64,000 bases of DNA from Monomorium pharaonis (Eukaryota; Arthropoda; Insecta; Hymenoptera; Formicidae): positions 13,207,045 to 13,271,044 of the forward strand of contig NC_050474.1 of NCBI RefSeq assembly GCF_013373865.1, read 5' to 3'. A program made the position numbers and the translations under genes. Below the pieces are notes generated by a model. The model saw only the letters and a program-made list of their open reading frames with translations. It made no database searches and had not been told where the DNA came from. Positions 1-11,439 of the stretch are shown piece after piece (position 1 is the first letter of the stretch; every line of letters starts with the position of its first letter).

Positions 1-25
1 ATAGTGAAATATTATTATTACCTGT

Positions 26-1170
26 TTAACAAGGATCTCTGTTGTCAACAGTATCATCGTCAGTATCGTTGATGTCCACTTCTTCTCTCGCCTTTTCCTC
101 TGTCCTCTCTTGCGACAGTTCTTCCCGTATTTCATCTTGTTCTTCCGACACTTCATACTCGTCGTTGCTCCACCATGTAATTGCTTTTTCTTCTTCTTCT
201 TGTTCGTCTTCTGCTTCTTCTTGTTCTTCTGCCTCTCCTTCTTCTGCTTCTTCTTCTTGTTCTTTTAAATTTCCGCGAACTAAAAAATTACATTTTGTTA
301 TTAAGATAATTACTCGATATAATAGCTTTTTATTTTATTTATTTTTAATACTCACTTTGGTTAAATAGAATAATATCAGCCGAAGTTATGCTATGCGTAT
401 CATCATCATCTTCTTCTTCCTCGGTATCTAAAAATATATTTATTAAGTCGATATTTCTTTATATAATTTTTACATTGCTTTTAATATTTTTACCTGAGAT
501 CAGGTCGACAACTTCGGTCGTATTCGGTGATTGCACAGTCGCTACTTCTATCCGCGCTCTCCCTATAAAATTTAATTCTTATTAGCATTCTTACGTGTGT
601 AATTTATATTTCCCAGGTAATAATAATAATATTATTATTTTAAACTTACGGGCGGGCACCACCTCAGGCTCTTCTTGTGCTCTCCGCCTCAGTATTCGAT
701 CGTGTCGCGGATCGTACGGCGATATAGTGGCTACCGGTCGGGGACGTGAAGTTTCTGTTAAAAAATAAATATTAAATTAAAACATTTCTTTATATTATAA
801 TATTAAATTTGTTATTTAATTGAAAATTAATATTTACCTGCTTCTGTAGCGTGACGTCTCAAGAAAGCAGCTATGTGACCTCCAACGTCTTCTTCACGGT
901 TTCCAGCGAATTCCGGTACCAAGGAAAAACTGTCCCGACAATATAGCACTTCACGCACTAGCACGATCAACTCGCGTTTCCCCGCGAAATATCCGAGTTT
1001 TCTAAGATGCACAACAATGTGCATGAACTGTTCGTCGCAAAACGCAAAAACAACTTAACATTATTATTCTCGTTGTCCGATAACTCGGACAAATATTCGA
1101 CGGTGTTAAAATTTGCATTTATATGCCCGGTTATGATAAACAATTTTTTCAAAATTGTACGAAGCGCCAT
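26..1170 (-). CDS. Unidentified five-exon gene with acidic C-terminus
   Basis: I read exons at 1170-838, 754-650, 562-494, 427-356 and 279-26. Every junction has GT...AG ends (donors GTAAAT, GTAAGT, GTAAAA, GTGAGT) and every phase agrees, so exons 2-5 join into one open frame that stops with TAA at 28-26. The C-terminal exons are strongly acidic, with runs of Glu and Asp. In exon 1 the good start ATG (1170) lies in a different frame from the one that splices onward. The two meet at T-rich runs near 1040-1060, so either a 1-nt frameshift is present or translation starts at the ATG at 1024. From that ATG the product would be 228 aa. I recognise no domain. Neighbour: a divergent gene from 2581. 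It may be a cellular orphan or part of an integrated viral cassette. The splice structure is well supported; the function is unknown. Confidence 0.6.
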
Positions 1171-1271
1171 TCTTTCTCGCAATACGCATACAGACGTTTG
1201 CACACTCGGAAAAAACTTGCACGGAACTAACTTCAATGTCTGAACAAAACTCAAATCTTGTCCTCCCTTAG

Positions 1272-1279
1272 TATTTATA
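1272..1279 (-). promoter_or_regulatory. TATA box of the minus-strand gene
   Basis: TATAAATA on the minus strand lies about 100 bp upstream of the ATG at 1170. An initiator-like TTCAGA follows roughly 35 nt downstream. The spacing fits an insect Pol II core promoter. Confidence 0.45.
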
Positions 1280-2455
1280 CTTTGAAAATACTTACGATGG
1301 TGCACGAGGAGACAGAGGGCGGAGAATTTTTCCCACCTATGGATTCCCACCCATTGCTATTGGTCAGCAAATTTCGGTTTTCGAGTATTCATGGAAATGA
1401 ACAAGATCATTCGTTTTAAAGGATTATCTCGGTAACCGTAAAACTTTACTTTGTTCTCTCAAAGCCAGTTGCGCGCTGACTAAAAATTTTTTCTATCGCA
1501 AAAAGGAAACTCTAAATCACGTTTCGATATTACACTCTGTATCATTAGTGTCTACTAAAATACTAGTGAATAAGCCAATTTACGAAAAGGAAACTTTATA
1601 TTTTCGTTTCTAAAAGGATCAATTTAAGATACGCAGGTGGCCTAGTTCGACTGGGAATACCTTTCCCACGAAACTTAAACGTTTTTGCTTTTAGTACAGT
1701 TTCGGGTATCCTTATAATATGTCAAAAGAAAAATGCCACGGGGTGCTGACCGCGCGGTTCGTCATATATCGGCTTCTAGACTGGGTAACTGTTAGATTAC
1801 GAATCCTGCCCCATCATCTCTTTTATAAAAAGTGCTGTAACAAAAATATATAAATTTATAGTCAAAGAATCACACGACACATCATTCCCACGCTGAAACC
1901 GACAGGACCACCCGCACCGCGCGAACCTCATCGCGCCTGTTTTCCTCCCCTCCATTCTGATTTTTCCACGGAAAACATACAAGAATGCTATCACGTTAAA
2001 AATTTCCACTTACATTTATTATGTATAATATTTATTGATTTACACGACTGGATTGGATAAAGAAGAATGGTTTTATTTCTCGCCAACCTTCCATTTCCTA
2101 CAAATATTTTAGTTCTTTTGTGCTACTTATTTTGTATTATCAAAAGTAAAATTTTAAATTAACGTGCTATTCTATAAATTTTTACTTTTTATTAGCAAAT
2201 TTTTTTATTCTATTCTATATAAAAAATTTAAAAATTTGTAGTTAAAATATTTGCCTCTTAAAAATTTACGTTGCGTAAGTTTACAAATAGAAAATCTAAA
2301 TTCTTTATTCCAGCTAGTATAAAAATTTTAAAATTTGTATTTAAAATATTTATTTTTAAAAAATTTTCCTTTGTGTAAGATTACAAATAAAATTTTTTAT
2401 CCCCACCATGTAAAACTAAACTACATTTTTCTGAAATGTTGCAAAACAGCAGCTA
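1280..2455. other. Divergent intergenic region, no gene seen
   Basis: This AT-rich stretch lies between the two divergent promoters. Short open frames here have no recognisable content. A possible strong splice donor (CATC then GTAAGTATT, minus strand) near 1296 would allow an upstream exon for the minus-strand gene, but I found no convincing partner. Confidence 0.4.
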
Positions 2456-2463
2456 CATAAATA
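2456..2463 (+). promoter_or_regulatory. TATA-like box of the plus-strand gene
   Basis: CATAAATA is followed about 30 nt later by ATCACTCG, with the first ATG of the plus-strand reading frame at 2581. The arrangement mirrors the promoter on the opposite strand at 1272-1279. Confidence 0.35.
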
Positions 2464-2580
2464 CCCGGTCCAACGGAACGAAATCACTCGTGTCACGTTG
2501 TTCGAACCCTATAGCTCGTGAACGAAGCAATCTTCTTTCTTTTCGATTTTGAACAGTGACCACAAGTGATACAAAGAGCA

Positions 2581-3408
2581 ATGACAAGTCAGAAAGTTTC
2601 TAATAATTCCGATAAGTCGGAGAGTGTACGTGCTATTTCCGATAAGAAACATTGCAACGAGAAAAAAAAAGAATTTCATATGCTGTTATCGACAACCTAC
2701 GGGCTCAACAATTCTCATACGAAAAGGATACACGTATGTAGGCCTGCAGACAACTCCCGAAGGCATCTTCGCACCGGTGGTCAAATTAACCGGCGATTAT
2801 GCGGAAGATATTTACTTCGACGCTGCTACATGGCTGCAATTTCAAGAGAAGATGGAGATCGTTGAAGATCTTACCGCCGAAAATAAATCGAAGCCAAATC
2901 GCATCTTCATTAACAACATTTTCATCAACTTTACCACCTCCTAGCAAAATCAATATTATTGGCTTATAAAGACAACGGAGAGAATTCTACCTGCGACGGG
3001 GAGCATCGACAAAGTGAGGAGACAGCAGATTCTCCACCAACGAAGAAACGTAAAACGTATACCGTGGCAATAATGATGCAAAAGAACACTTTTCTCGGAC
3101 TGAAAAACGTGTCAAAATGCGTCGATGCACGCATAGTGCATTTACAAGTTTTCGCGAATAGCGTCAACGAGTGCGCGAGATATCTCATAAAGGAAATTAA
3201 ATTAAATATGCCTAAAAGTTACATAGATCACGATATTGCGAAACTAACGCTTCGGGGAAATTACGGTGAGATCGAGCGTAATAACGTGCGTATTCAAATT
3301 AATGATTTAACTTTCCTTGATATGTACTTTAATATAATATTTTTAGAACTAACCACTCTACGTTTTAACGAAATACTTCTCATAATTTTATCAAATCGTG
3401 CATCATAA
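2581..3408 (+). pseudogene. Unidentified gene, broken in three frames
   Basis: Three overlapping or abutting frames run in one direction and read like pieces of a single protein. The first is an N-terminal piece from ATG 2581, rich in Ser, Asp and Lys. A middle piece of about 100 residues ends at TAG 2942-2944. A C-terminal piece (about 2950-3408) contains a basic PPTKKRKTY patch and ends in a hydrophobic, helix-like region. The first shift falls near an A9 run at 2661-2669, the second just before 2945. Codon use and amino-acid composition look protein-like throughout, so this is a recently decayed gene or one with sequencing indels. I do not recognise the family. It is divergent to the five-exon gene, and the pair may belong to one integrated element. 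Confidence 0.5.
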
Positions 3409-4198
3409 GTTTGCGTCACATTCGTTTAATAATAACTAATACTTTGTAAAACGTTTTACATTGTAACCACAAATAAAACGTGTTTTCCATGATATTTACT
3501 AGAATTACACTTAGGATTATAAGTATAATGTTCAGCCTATTGCTACCTATTTTGTAAAAATTTTCAATATACTAAAAAAATCTTCTGCGCAAAATCTTGT
3601 ACTGTATGGCAACGCGTTCAGTCACATACTTTTAAGGCTAACCAAATAAAAAATGCTTATTCACTCCTACGAATGTATTTTTTATTAATTGGTCTTACAT
3701 AAAATAAACTTTTTTGTATCTCCAAGTCTCGTCTCGTCTGCTTTCTTAGCCCACCCATCGATTCACACCACCGCTAGGATAATAAATTCGTTCTCCTTTC
3801 ATAATCAGCAGTATTTATACATTATAGTCTATAAATTTCACGACTATAATCAGCGCGACATCCCCACTCTAAACCGAGGAGCAGGCGCCATCCCGCATCG
3901 ACCTGTATCGACACCTGTCCACTCAACCACCCACTCTATTTCTCCTCAAAAACCTACAAAATGTTTCCCATCATAAAAAGTCACTCCTTTGTAACACGCT
4001 TCTACAATACCACCTTTGTCGTGCTTCTTAGTCCCTATTGTGTCTCATTCGCCTCATCACAATATCGCACACCTGTCCGGACCGCACCCCCCACCGAGCA
4101 AGACACGCGAATCCAAGTTCCGCCATTTTGGCGGGGACAGTAGGCCCAAAATACCCGACCCTCTCTATACAAAATATAATAGTAGTATACATAAGGGC
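3409..4198. other. No gene recognised
   Basis: AT-rich sequence up to about 3680, then CA- and CCC-rich sequence. Several short open frames overlap in different phases without a consistent protein signal. I see no RNA gene or mobile-element termini. Confidence 0.4.
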
Positions 4199-4365
4199 AA
4201 CCAATCAAAACATGCCATTAAACCACGCCCCCACCCACTCTCTATTCAATACGCCAGGTATGTATGGGGTATCTAATCAAACACCGTGGTAGCTATGGGA
4301 TATCCAATCAAAACGGTCCATTAAACCACGCCTCTCCCACCCGCCAACCAATCAGAACGCTCCAT
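4199..4365. repeat. Degenerate repeats with CCAAT motifs
   Basis: CCAATCAAAAC followed by CCATTAAACCACGCC occurs at about 4201-4228 and 4303-4332. A third shorter version, CCAATCAGAAC then CTCCATT, lies at 4349-4366. Spacings are about 102 and 46 bp. The unit combines inverted-CCAAT-like and CACGCC boxes. It may be a decayed tandem repeat or a promoter-like cluster; no adjacent gene is evident. Confidence 0.4.
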
Positions 4366-5743
4366 TCTTCTTCTCCCCTCCACTAGGTACCCTTACCACA
4401 CCCCCCACTATCGCCAGACACGCCCCGCTGCGTCAGACACCCCCCGCTGTGAGGGCGAGGAGTGGGGGTTTGTTTTGACGCCCCATAGCTTCCAGTATAC
4501 TACTTACGGTGTAATACGTTGAGTATTATGTAATTAAGATTAATCCGTTTTTGTGTTCTAATATAAAAATATACGCAAGAGAGGCAGTTATTGAATGTGA
4601 CGCGACTAAAGAAATAACGCAACTTCTAGCGCGGTGCCTATAGTACGAGATTATCATCTCGTTTTGCCAATAATTGAGAATAATGGAACCCATATATTAT
4701 TATATTTGGATGGATTTGGCTTTTAAGGCTCTTTAATTTTTGTCCTTACAAAATTTCCAAAATTTTGAAAAAAGGGGTGGGGGTGGTGTAAATTAAAAAG
4801 TTTGAAATTTTTGGAAAATCTAAATATACTATTGTAAAGAATATAAAATACCATAAAACTTTTGTATAAATCGTTTTTTCATAAACCTTATATTTTTAAA
4901 GATATTCGCCAAAAACGAAAAAACGCGTTATTTTCGAGGGGTGATTTTAACCCCTAAACGTCGAGATACGCCGCTAAAAAAATATGGGTCTAATATTTTT
5001 TCATGTTCTACAACATATCTAAAGCTCATTAAAATCGGTGAGGGACAGTTCTGTTCGTTTGTAAGTAGCAAACTCTCAATAAATTTTATAATATATTATC
5101 ATTATACAAAAAAAATTATATCAAAATTACTTATTCTAATAGTTTATTTTTATACATTAACGATTTTTGCCTCTTTATCTTCATAAATAATTTTATAAGT
5201 CTAAATAATTTATAAGTCTAAATAAAAATTATGTTACATCTTATGATACGTAAAACATTCAAGATACGTATAAAAATTATACAATATTTTTGGTGTGCGC
5301 ACGCACACACACACAGAGGATAAGTTTATAAAAATAAATTAAAAAATTAAAATATGTATAATTATTTCTGTAGCCAAAAGATAATGAATTTGACGAATTA
5401 TATGGACAACAATTTTCACGTACTATATTACGTGGATGAAGAAAAATCCATGAAAGATTTTCTTATCACATTCTATATTACTAGTCAAGCATACAGTGAA
5501 AGGCATAATTATCACATTTCAAAAAGTATTCCAGCCACGGATTTCATAGTTCACCCTGATTTGCATTCAATAGAGGTATCACCAATATGATTTTGTTTTG
5601 ATTTGTCAAATTTTAATTTAATCTTAATTTTAACTTTTCATTTGATACGGGCTTAAAAATTGTCTTAAAAACATCTATACATCTATTGCGAAAAGAAATG
5701 AGATACCTGTCAATACAAAATAAGTGAAATCCCCACTAAAATT
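4366..5743. other. Repeat-derived noncoding sequence
   Basis: No gene is visible. The stretch 4700-5090 has AT-rich text (a TAAAACTTTTGTATAAA block, then a cluster of short G/C boxes) resembling the foldback family at 18880-19555, so it is probably a diverged relative. A short CA microsatellite lies near 5300-5315. Confidence 0.35.
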
Positions 5744-5783
5744 GGGACTGTCCCGATTGCGCACATAAGCGATTGGACACAGT

Positions 5784-5965
5784 CTCGATTGCACACTGTC
5801 TCGATCGAACACAGTCCCGATTGGACACGGATTCAATTAGACACGGACCCAATTGAACACGGACCTGATTGGACACGGACCCAATTGCACACCGATCCGA
5901 TTGCACACGGACCCGATTGCGCACCGACCCGTTTGTACACAGACCCGATTGCACACGATACGATT
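5784..5965. repeat. Short tandem repeats inside the TIR element
   Basis: Degenerate 16-18 bp units of the type CGATTGCACACGGACC repeat about ten times. The unit is a variant of the terminal sequence, so the end itself seems to have been multiplied. The same type occurs at 23396-23500 and, in a different variant, at 52062-52553. Confidence 0.7.
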
Positions 5966-6605
5966 CCGCATCGCAGAATAATGCAAAAACAACCTGGATA
6001 GCACAGAAAATCTATATAAATGAAAATGTAAAATGTTTGTTACTCATCTAAGATCTCCGTAAGTTATTCACCGATTGCTTTGAAATTTTAACACAACGCT
6101 GCTTTCGTAACCGGTAGTGTTCTTATGGAGTCTATTTATAAAAATACGTGTGTTTCAAAAATGCTGGCCATAATTTAATTTTAAACAATATTTAAAAAAA
6201 AATTTTTTTTTTTTGTAATTTTGACACAATGTTGTATTTGTTAATACGAGTTTTCCTATGGGGTCAGTTTTTGGTTATACTGGTTGTATCAAAAATAATG
6301 GTCATAATTTTTTTTAAACAAAATTAATCAAATGACATTTTTTGGAAATATTGACACAACGTTGTATTTGTAACCGGGAGTGTTTTTATGGGGTTTGATT
6401 TTGGAAATACCGTGTGTTACAAAAATGATGGACGTAATATTATTTTGTTAATTGTAAACAATATTTTTTAAAAATTTAGACACAACGTTGAATTCGTAAT
6501 CGGGCGTGTTTTTATGGTGTCTTATTTATGAAATACCGTGAGTTTCCAAAATGATGGTAATAATTAAATTTTTTTAATTAAAAAAAATATTTTCAAAACG
6601 ATATT

Positions 6606-6606
<1 letters not shown>

Positions 6607-6676
<70 letters not shown>
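6607..6676. repeat. (GA)n microsatellite
   Basis: A nearly pure GA run of about 70 bp in the Helitron 5' region, with a purine-rich continuation to about 6720. Confidence 0.9.
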
Positions 6677-6677
<1 letters not shown>

Positions 6678-7270
6678 GCGGGAGAGGGAGAGGAGAGGTA
6701 GGTAGAGGAGATGGAGAGGGATAGTGTACTATTGACTTGGATGGTTTCCGATCTATAATAGAGGGTCGCCTATAGCGAGCTCCGCGTCTCTCTCCTCCTC
6801 CTACTTCTATTATTTTTTTCGATCAAGAGCTCCATTCCTTCCTTTGGAAGAGGTAACTTTAGGATTTAAGGGTTATTTCAGAATTTTTTAGATTTTAAAA
6901 AAGTAAAAATTGAACACGAATTTAAAAAAAAGATATTAAAGATATTATATTAATTATTATAAACTAAACATTTAAAATAAAAAAATTACTACAATTCATT
7001 TAAGATGATAGTGTGAGAGATAAAGAGAGAGAGAGAGAGAAAGCGCGGAAGCGCGCCCCTTCCTCTTACGAAGTGTGAGTATGTGTATGTGTGTTTTTTG
7101 TTTAGTGTGAATATTTCGAGAGTGAATACAAAAAAGTTTATAAAATGTGGATAGTTTCACATTAAATCAATTTAGATGACAAGCGATTTCCCATCTAAAA
7201 AAAAGTAAATAAGGGAAGCAGGTCAACCATAAATTGATTTAGAATTAATTAAAAAAAAGGCGAGGAAAGG

Positions 7271-8060
7271 AGAAGGGATATACAACGTGCAAACACAAAT
7301 CTATATAAATAAACATATTTTAAAATATATTTAAACGTTAATCACTGGGCCCGGAATATCACGAGTGAATTTACTTAGCCTTCTACAAAGGGAATATATA
7401 TTAGATCGTCGAGAAATCAGCGAAGAATTTTCTTAAGGTAAATTAAAACTACTTTTAAATGAAAAATAAAAATATTATCCGTGAAATTTTCTAAATGTAA
7501 ATTAAAACTAAAAAAGGTTTATTTTAACAAAAAAACAAATATGGTTTATAAATATTAAAAAAAAATAAAATGAATATTTAAAAAAATTAGATTTATTTAT
7601 TGAATTGGAAGATAAAAAGAAGGCGAGTAGTTTAATATGGATGAAGCGTGTGCAAACAGAAGGGATCTACAACGTGCAAACACAATTATCTATATAAATA
7701 AAAATAATTTAAAATATATTTAGACGTTATTCACTGGGCCCGGAATATCACGAGAGAATTTACTTAGCCTTCTACAAATGGAATATATAGATTAGATCAT
7801 CGAGAAAGATTAAGCGAAGAATTTTATAAAGGTAAATTAAAACTAATATGCCTAAAATTTGCAAAAGGTAAATGAAAACTATTCTAAAGGAAAAATAAAA
7901 ATAATTACCATTAAATTTACAAAAGGTAGATTTAAACTAAAAAAGGTTTTAAAAAAAAAATAAGTATGGTTTATTATAATATTAAAAAAAAGAATATTAA
8001 AAATAATTATATTAATTTATAGAAATTTGGAAGAAAAAAAGAAGGCGAGTAGTTTATTAC
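7271..8060. repeat. Two-copy direct repeat, period about 387 bp
   Basis: The block beginning AGAAGGGATATACAACGTGC, with CACTGGGCCCGGAATATCAC inside it, occurs at 7271 and again at 7658. Both copies continue into GAAGGCGAGTAGTTTA-type text. This is noncoding Helitron 5' sequence. Confidence 0.7.
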
Positions 8061-8295
8061 GGATCAAGCGTGTGCAAACACATATTTTAAAATAAATATT
8101 AAAAAAAAATATATTAGACGTTACTAATCGACACGCCAAGGAATAAAACGAGTGACTTTATTTAGTCAGGGAGACGATAGTATTAACCAATCCTTCACAG
8201 GTATTTACCTTTTCCTTTACGGTTTAATAATAATTAAAAAAGTTATAAAGAATTTTAAAAATAATTATTTTAATTTATAGAATTGAAAGATAAAA

Positions 8296-8820
8296 AGAAG
8301 GTGAGTAGTTTATTACATGATCATTATAATTTTGGAAAAATAAAGAGGCTTAAAAAAAAGTTATAAAAAAAAGAAATAAATTTAGTAATAATTTAAAAAA
8401 TTAAAGAGGCTTTATAAAAAAAGCTTTAAAAAAATATATAGATAAATAATTAATTTATTATGTAAAGAAGGCGAGTAGTTTATTACGACATGATCATTAT
8501 AATTTTGGAAAAATAAAGAGGCTTAAAAAAAAGCTATTAAAAAAAAATAATAATAAATTTAGTAATAATTTAAAAAATTAAAGAGGCTTTATAAAAAAGG
8601 CTTTAAAAAATATATATAGATAAATAATTAATTTATTATGTAAAGAAGGCGAGTAGTTTATTACGACATGATCATTATAATTTTGGAAAAATAAAAAGGC
8701 TTAAAAAAGCTATTAAAAAAAAAATAATAAATTTAGTAATAATTTAAAAAATTAAAGAGGTTTAAAAAAAGGCTTTAAAATATATATAAAGATAAATAAT
8801 TAATTTATTATGTATTATAA
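8296..8820. repeat. Three tandem copies of a 170-180 bp unit
   Basis: The unit contains GCGAGTAGTTTATTACG and GATCATTATAATTTTGG, then AAATAAAGAGGCTT. It starts near 8296, 8466 and 8645 with only small differences. It is a satellite-like array inside the Helitron. Confidence 0.8.
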
Positions 8821-11439
8821 TTTTATTGTGCAACATTAAATGTTGTAAAATCTTTAAAATAAAAAAAAACATTTTGTAAATAATTATGTATAATTTTATT
8901 TATAACAAAGTTTATATATGAATATATATTGTTTTATAAGAAATAAAATTATAAAGAAAAATGATCATAAACGCCTATATATATATGAAAATATATAATT
9001 TAAACATTTTCGAAAATAATCAAATATATATTATCAAAAAAGATTAGACATAATCATTTTATTTATTTTTAAAAAAAGGGGCTTAAAATAATTATATATC
9101 GTCCTAAAAAAATTTAAAGTGAAACTAAAAATAATCTTAAACGCCATAATATAAAAATATATTCTTTTTATCTTACAATTATAAAAATAAATATAATATA
9201 TTCTAAAAATAAACATAATTAGACAGTGCTTATAAATAGATACAAATATATATGTTCATAAATTATTATACATTATCATTATAATTTTTGTAAATTTAGG
9301 AGGCTTAAAAAAATTGTTAAACAAATAGATAAAAAAAATAAAATAATTTTTGAAAAATTAAGAGGCTTAAAAAAAGGCTTTAAAAAAAATAAATATGTAT
9401 TTTATTTTAATTATGCAACATTTAATGTTGAAAAAACTTAAATAACTTAATAAATATAAATAAATGAGATTGATAATAATTATGTTTAATTTTATTAAAA
9501 ACTGTTGGGGAAAACACAGGAAGAAACACCGTTTTGTTAAGAAAGATTTTATTGGATATATACTGCTCACACCCGCACGTGCTAGTGCCGCCATAGATCT
9601 AGTAGTAGTTAGGTGCTCCCCCGAAAACCACGGAAGAGCCGCAACATAGATTAGAAACACAGTGTGTACAGATAAAAACTAACGGAATGAACAAACTTAG
9701 AAACGAATACGCAAATCTCCACAAAAACAAACACATTATGATTATACATGATCATTAGAATTTATAAAAAAATAAGGCTTTAAAAAAAAATAAATTCTAA
9801 AATAAATAAATAAATATGTAATATAATTTAATTATGCCACATTTAATTTAATAAAAGCATAAAAATCATAATAAAAATCAACAAAAACGTAAAAAAAATG
9901 TGATTATCTAAATTACAAACATATGTTAAAAAATATGTACAATAAATAAATATTAAAAAAAAAAAGATATTTAAGTGTGGTCTGAAATAACCATATATGG
10001 TCTGATGAACTTGAATATTAGCATATGTGAACATATGAAAGCAAATATATGATCAAAAATAATCATATATGAACGAATATACTAGGTCTATCTATTATTT
10101 ATATGATAAAAAAAAACATATTTGAAGAAATATACTAGGCTTATCTACTAAAAGGTGCGTGCTTATAAATAGATCCAAATAAATAAGTTCATAAGTGATT
10201 ATACGTAAATATTTCATTTATTGAAAATTTATGGCATAAAAAAAGGCTTTTAAAGGAAAAAAAGGAAAGAAAGAAATAATTTATTATGTAATATATTTTA
10301 ATTATACAAGTTTTAATGTATAAAAATCATAAAAATCTAAAAAAAAACAAATGTCAATAATTATGTTTAATTTTCTTTAAAAGAAAATTAATCTATAAAT
10401 TATATCATAGAAAATATATGTATAAATAAAAGAATATTACATATATATTTAATAAATATTATATATTAAGAAAGTTAAACGTGTTTATGAATAGAAACAA
10501 ATATATATGTTAATTTACGATTATTCATGATCATTAAAATTTTTTAATGGCTTAAAAATAAAAATAAAAAAAGAAATAAATAAATAATTATGTAATATAA
10601 TTATATTATGCAACATGTATTGTATAAAAATCATGAAAAACTTAAGAATTATAAACAAAAAAGATTGTAAATAATTGTTTAATTATCTTATTAACATATG
10701 TATTAAAATATGAAAATTACATATATAATAAATAAATATTAAATATTGTTCTGAAATTAAAAAGAACATATTAAGAATATTGTTATGCAAGCATTATAAT
10801 TTAAATTGAAAATGTAATTATCAAAAACAAAATTATATAATTATATAGCAGCAAGCAGTTAGCAAAATCGCAAGTTGGCGAAGAAAGGGCGCAACACCTT
10901 TAAGTGAATAAATTTACTTAAAAGAGCTTATTAAAAAAAACCATCATTAACGAATTACAAAGCAGTAAGTACTTCAATAGCAGCAAAGTGAATTATATAT
11001 TATTTTTGATACACAAAAAGTACGTGGGGCTTTTCAAAACAGAGAAAGCGAACGAACAATAAGAAAAAAAAATTAATATAATTATATACAAATTTATAAA
11101 GTTAAATATAAACATATCAGAATAAAGTGCGTATAAAAGGTATTTTTTACCCGGGAAATGATGCAAATAAATATGCTGAATGTAAAATGTAATTTGAATT
11201 TACAAAAATAGAGTAAATAAAAAAAATTAGTGAATAAAAAGGAAAAATAAATTAAATTAAGGATTAATTAAAAAAAAATGTTAAAAAAGTTATGGTGAAG
11301 ATTTCTTTATTTAAAAAAAGTTTTTAATAAAAAAACAAAGAAAAATATAAAAAAGAAAAAAAAGGATAACTCAGAAGAATGTTTAAAGTAATTCCTTTTT
11401 TGAAATAGCGTAAACGTTTGGAAAAAGGTCGAAAGAATA
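8821..11439. other. Helitron 5' noncoding region with a GC island
   Basis: Very AT-rich, with repeated GATCATTATAATTTT and AGGCTTAAAAAA phrases that show further decayed copies of the repeat above. One segment, 9530-9660, has much higher GC and unique text. It could be a captured fragment but gives no recognisable protein. No other gene is seen. Confidence 0.5.

Noticed and set aside
42..585. Ser-rich plus-strand frames in TCTTCT-rich sequence
   Set aside because: They are the complement of the acidic exons of the minus-strand gene, which has splice-site support.
5736..6051. Several overlapping open frames on both strands
   Set aside because: They are translations of the 16-18 bp tandem repeat, open because of its period.
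7271..8820. CRISPR-like array
   Set aside because: Units are 170-390 bp, spacers are not unique, and the genome is eukaryotic; these are Helitron-internal tandem repeats.
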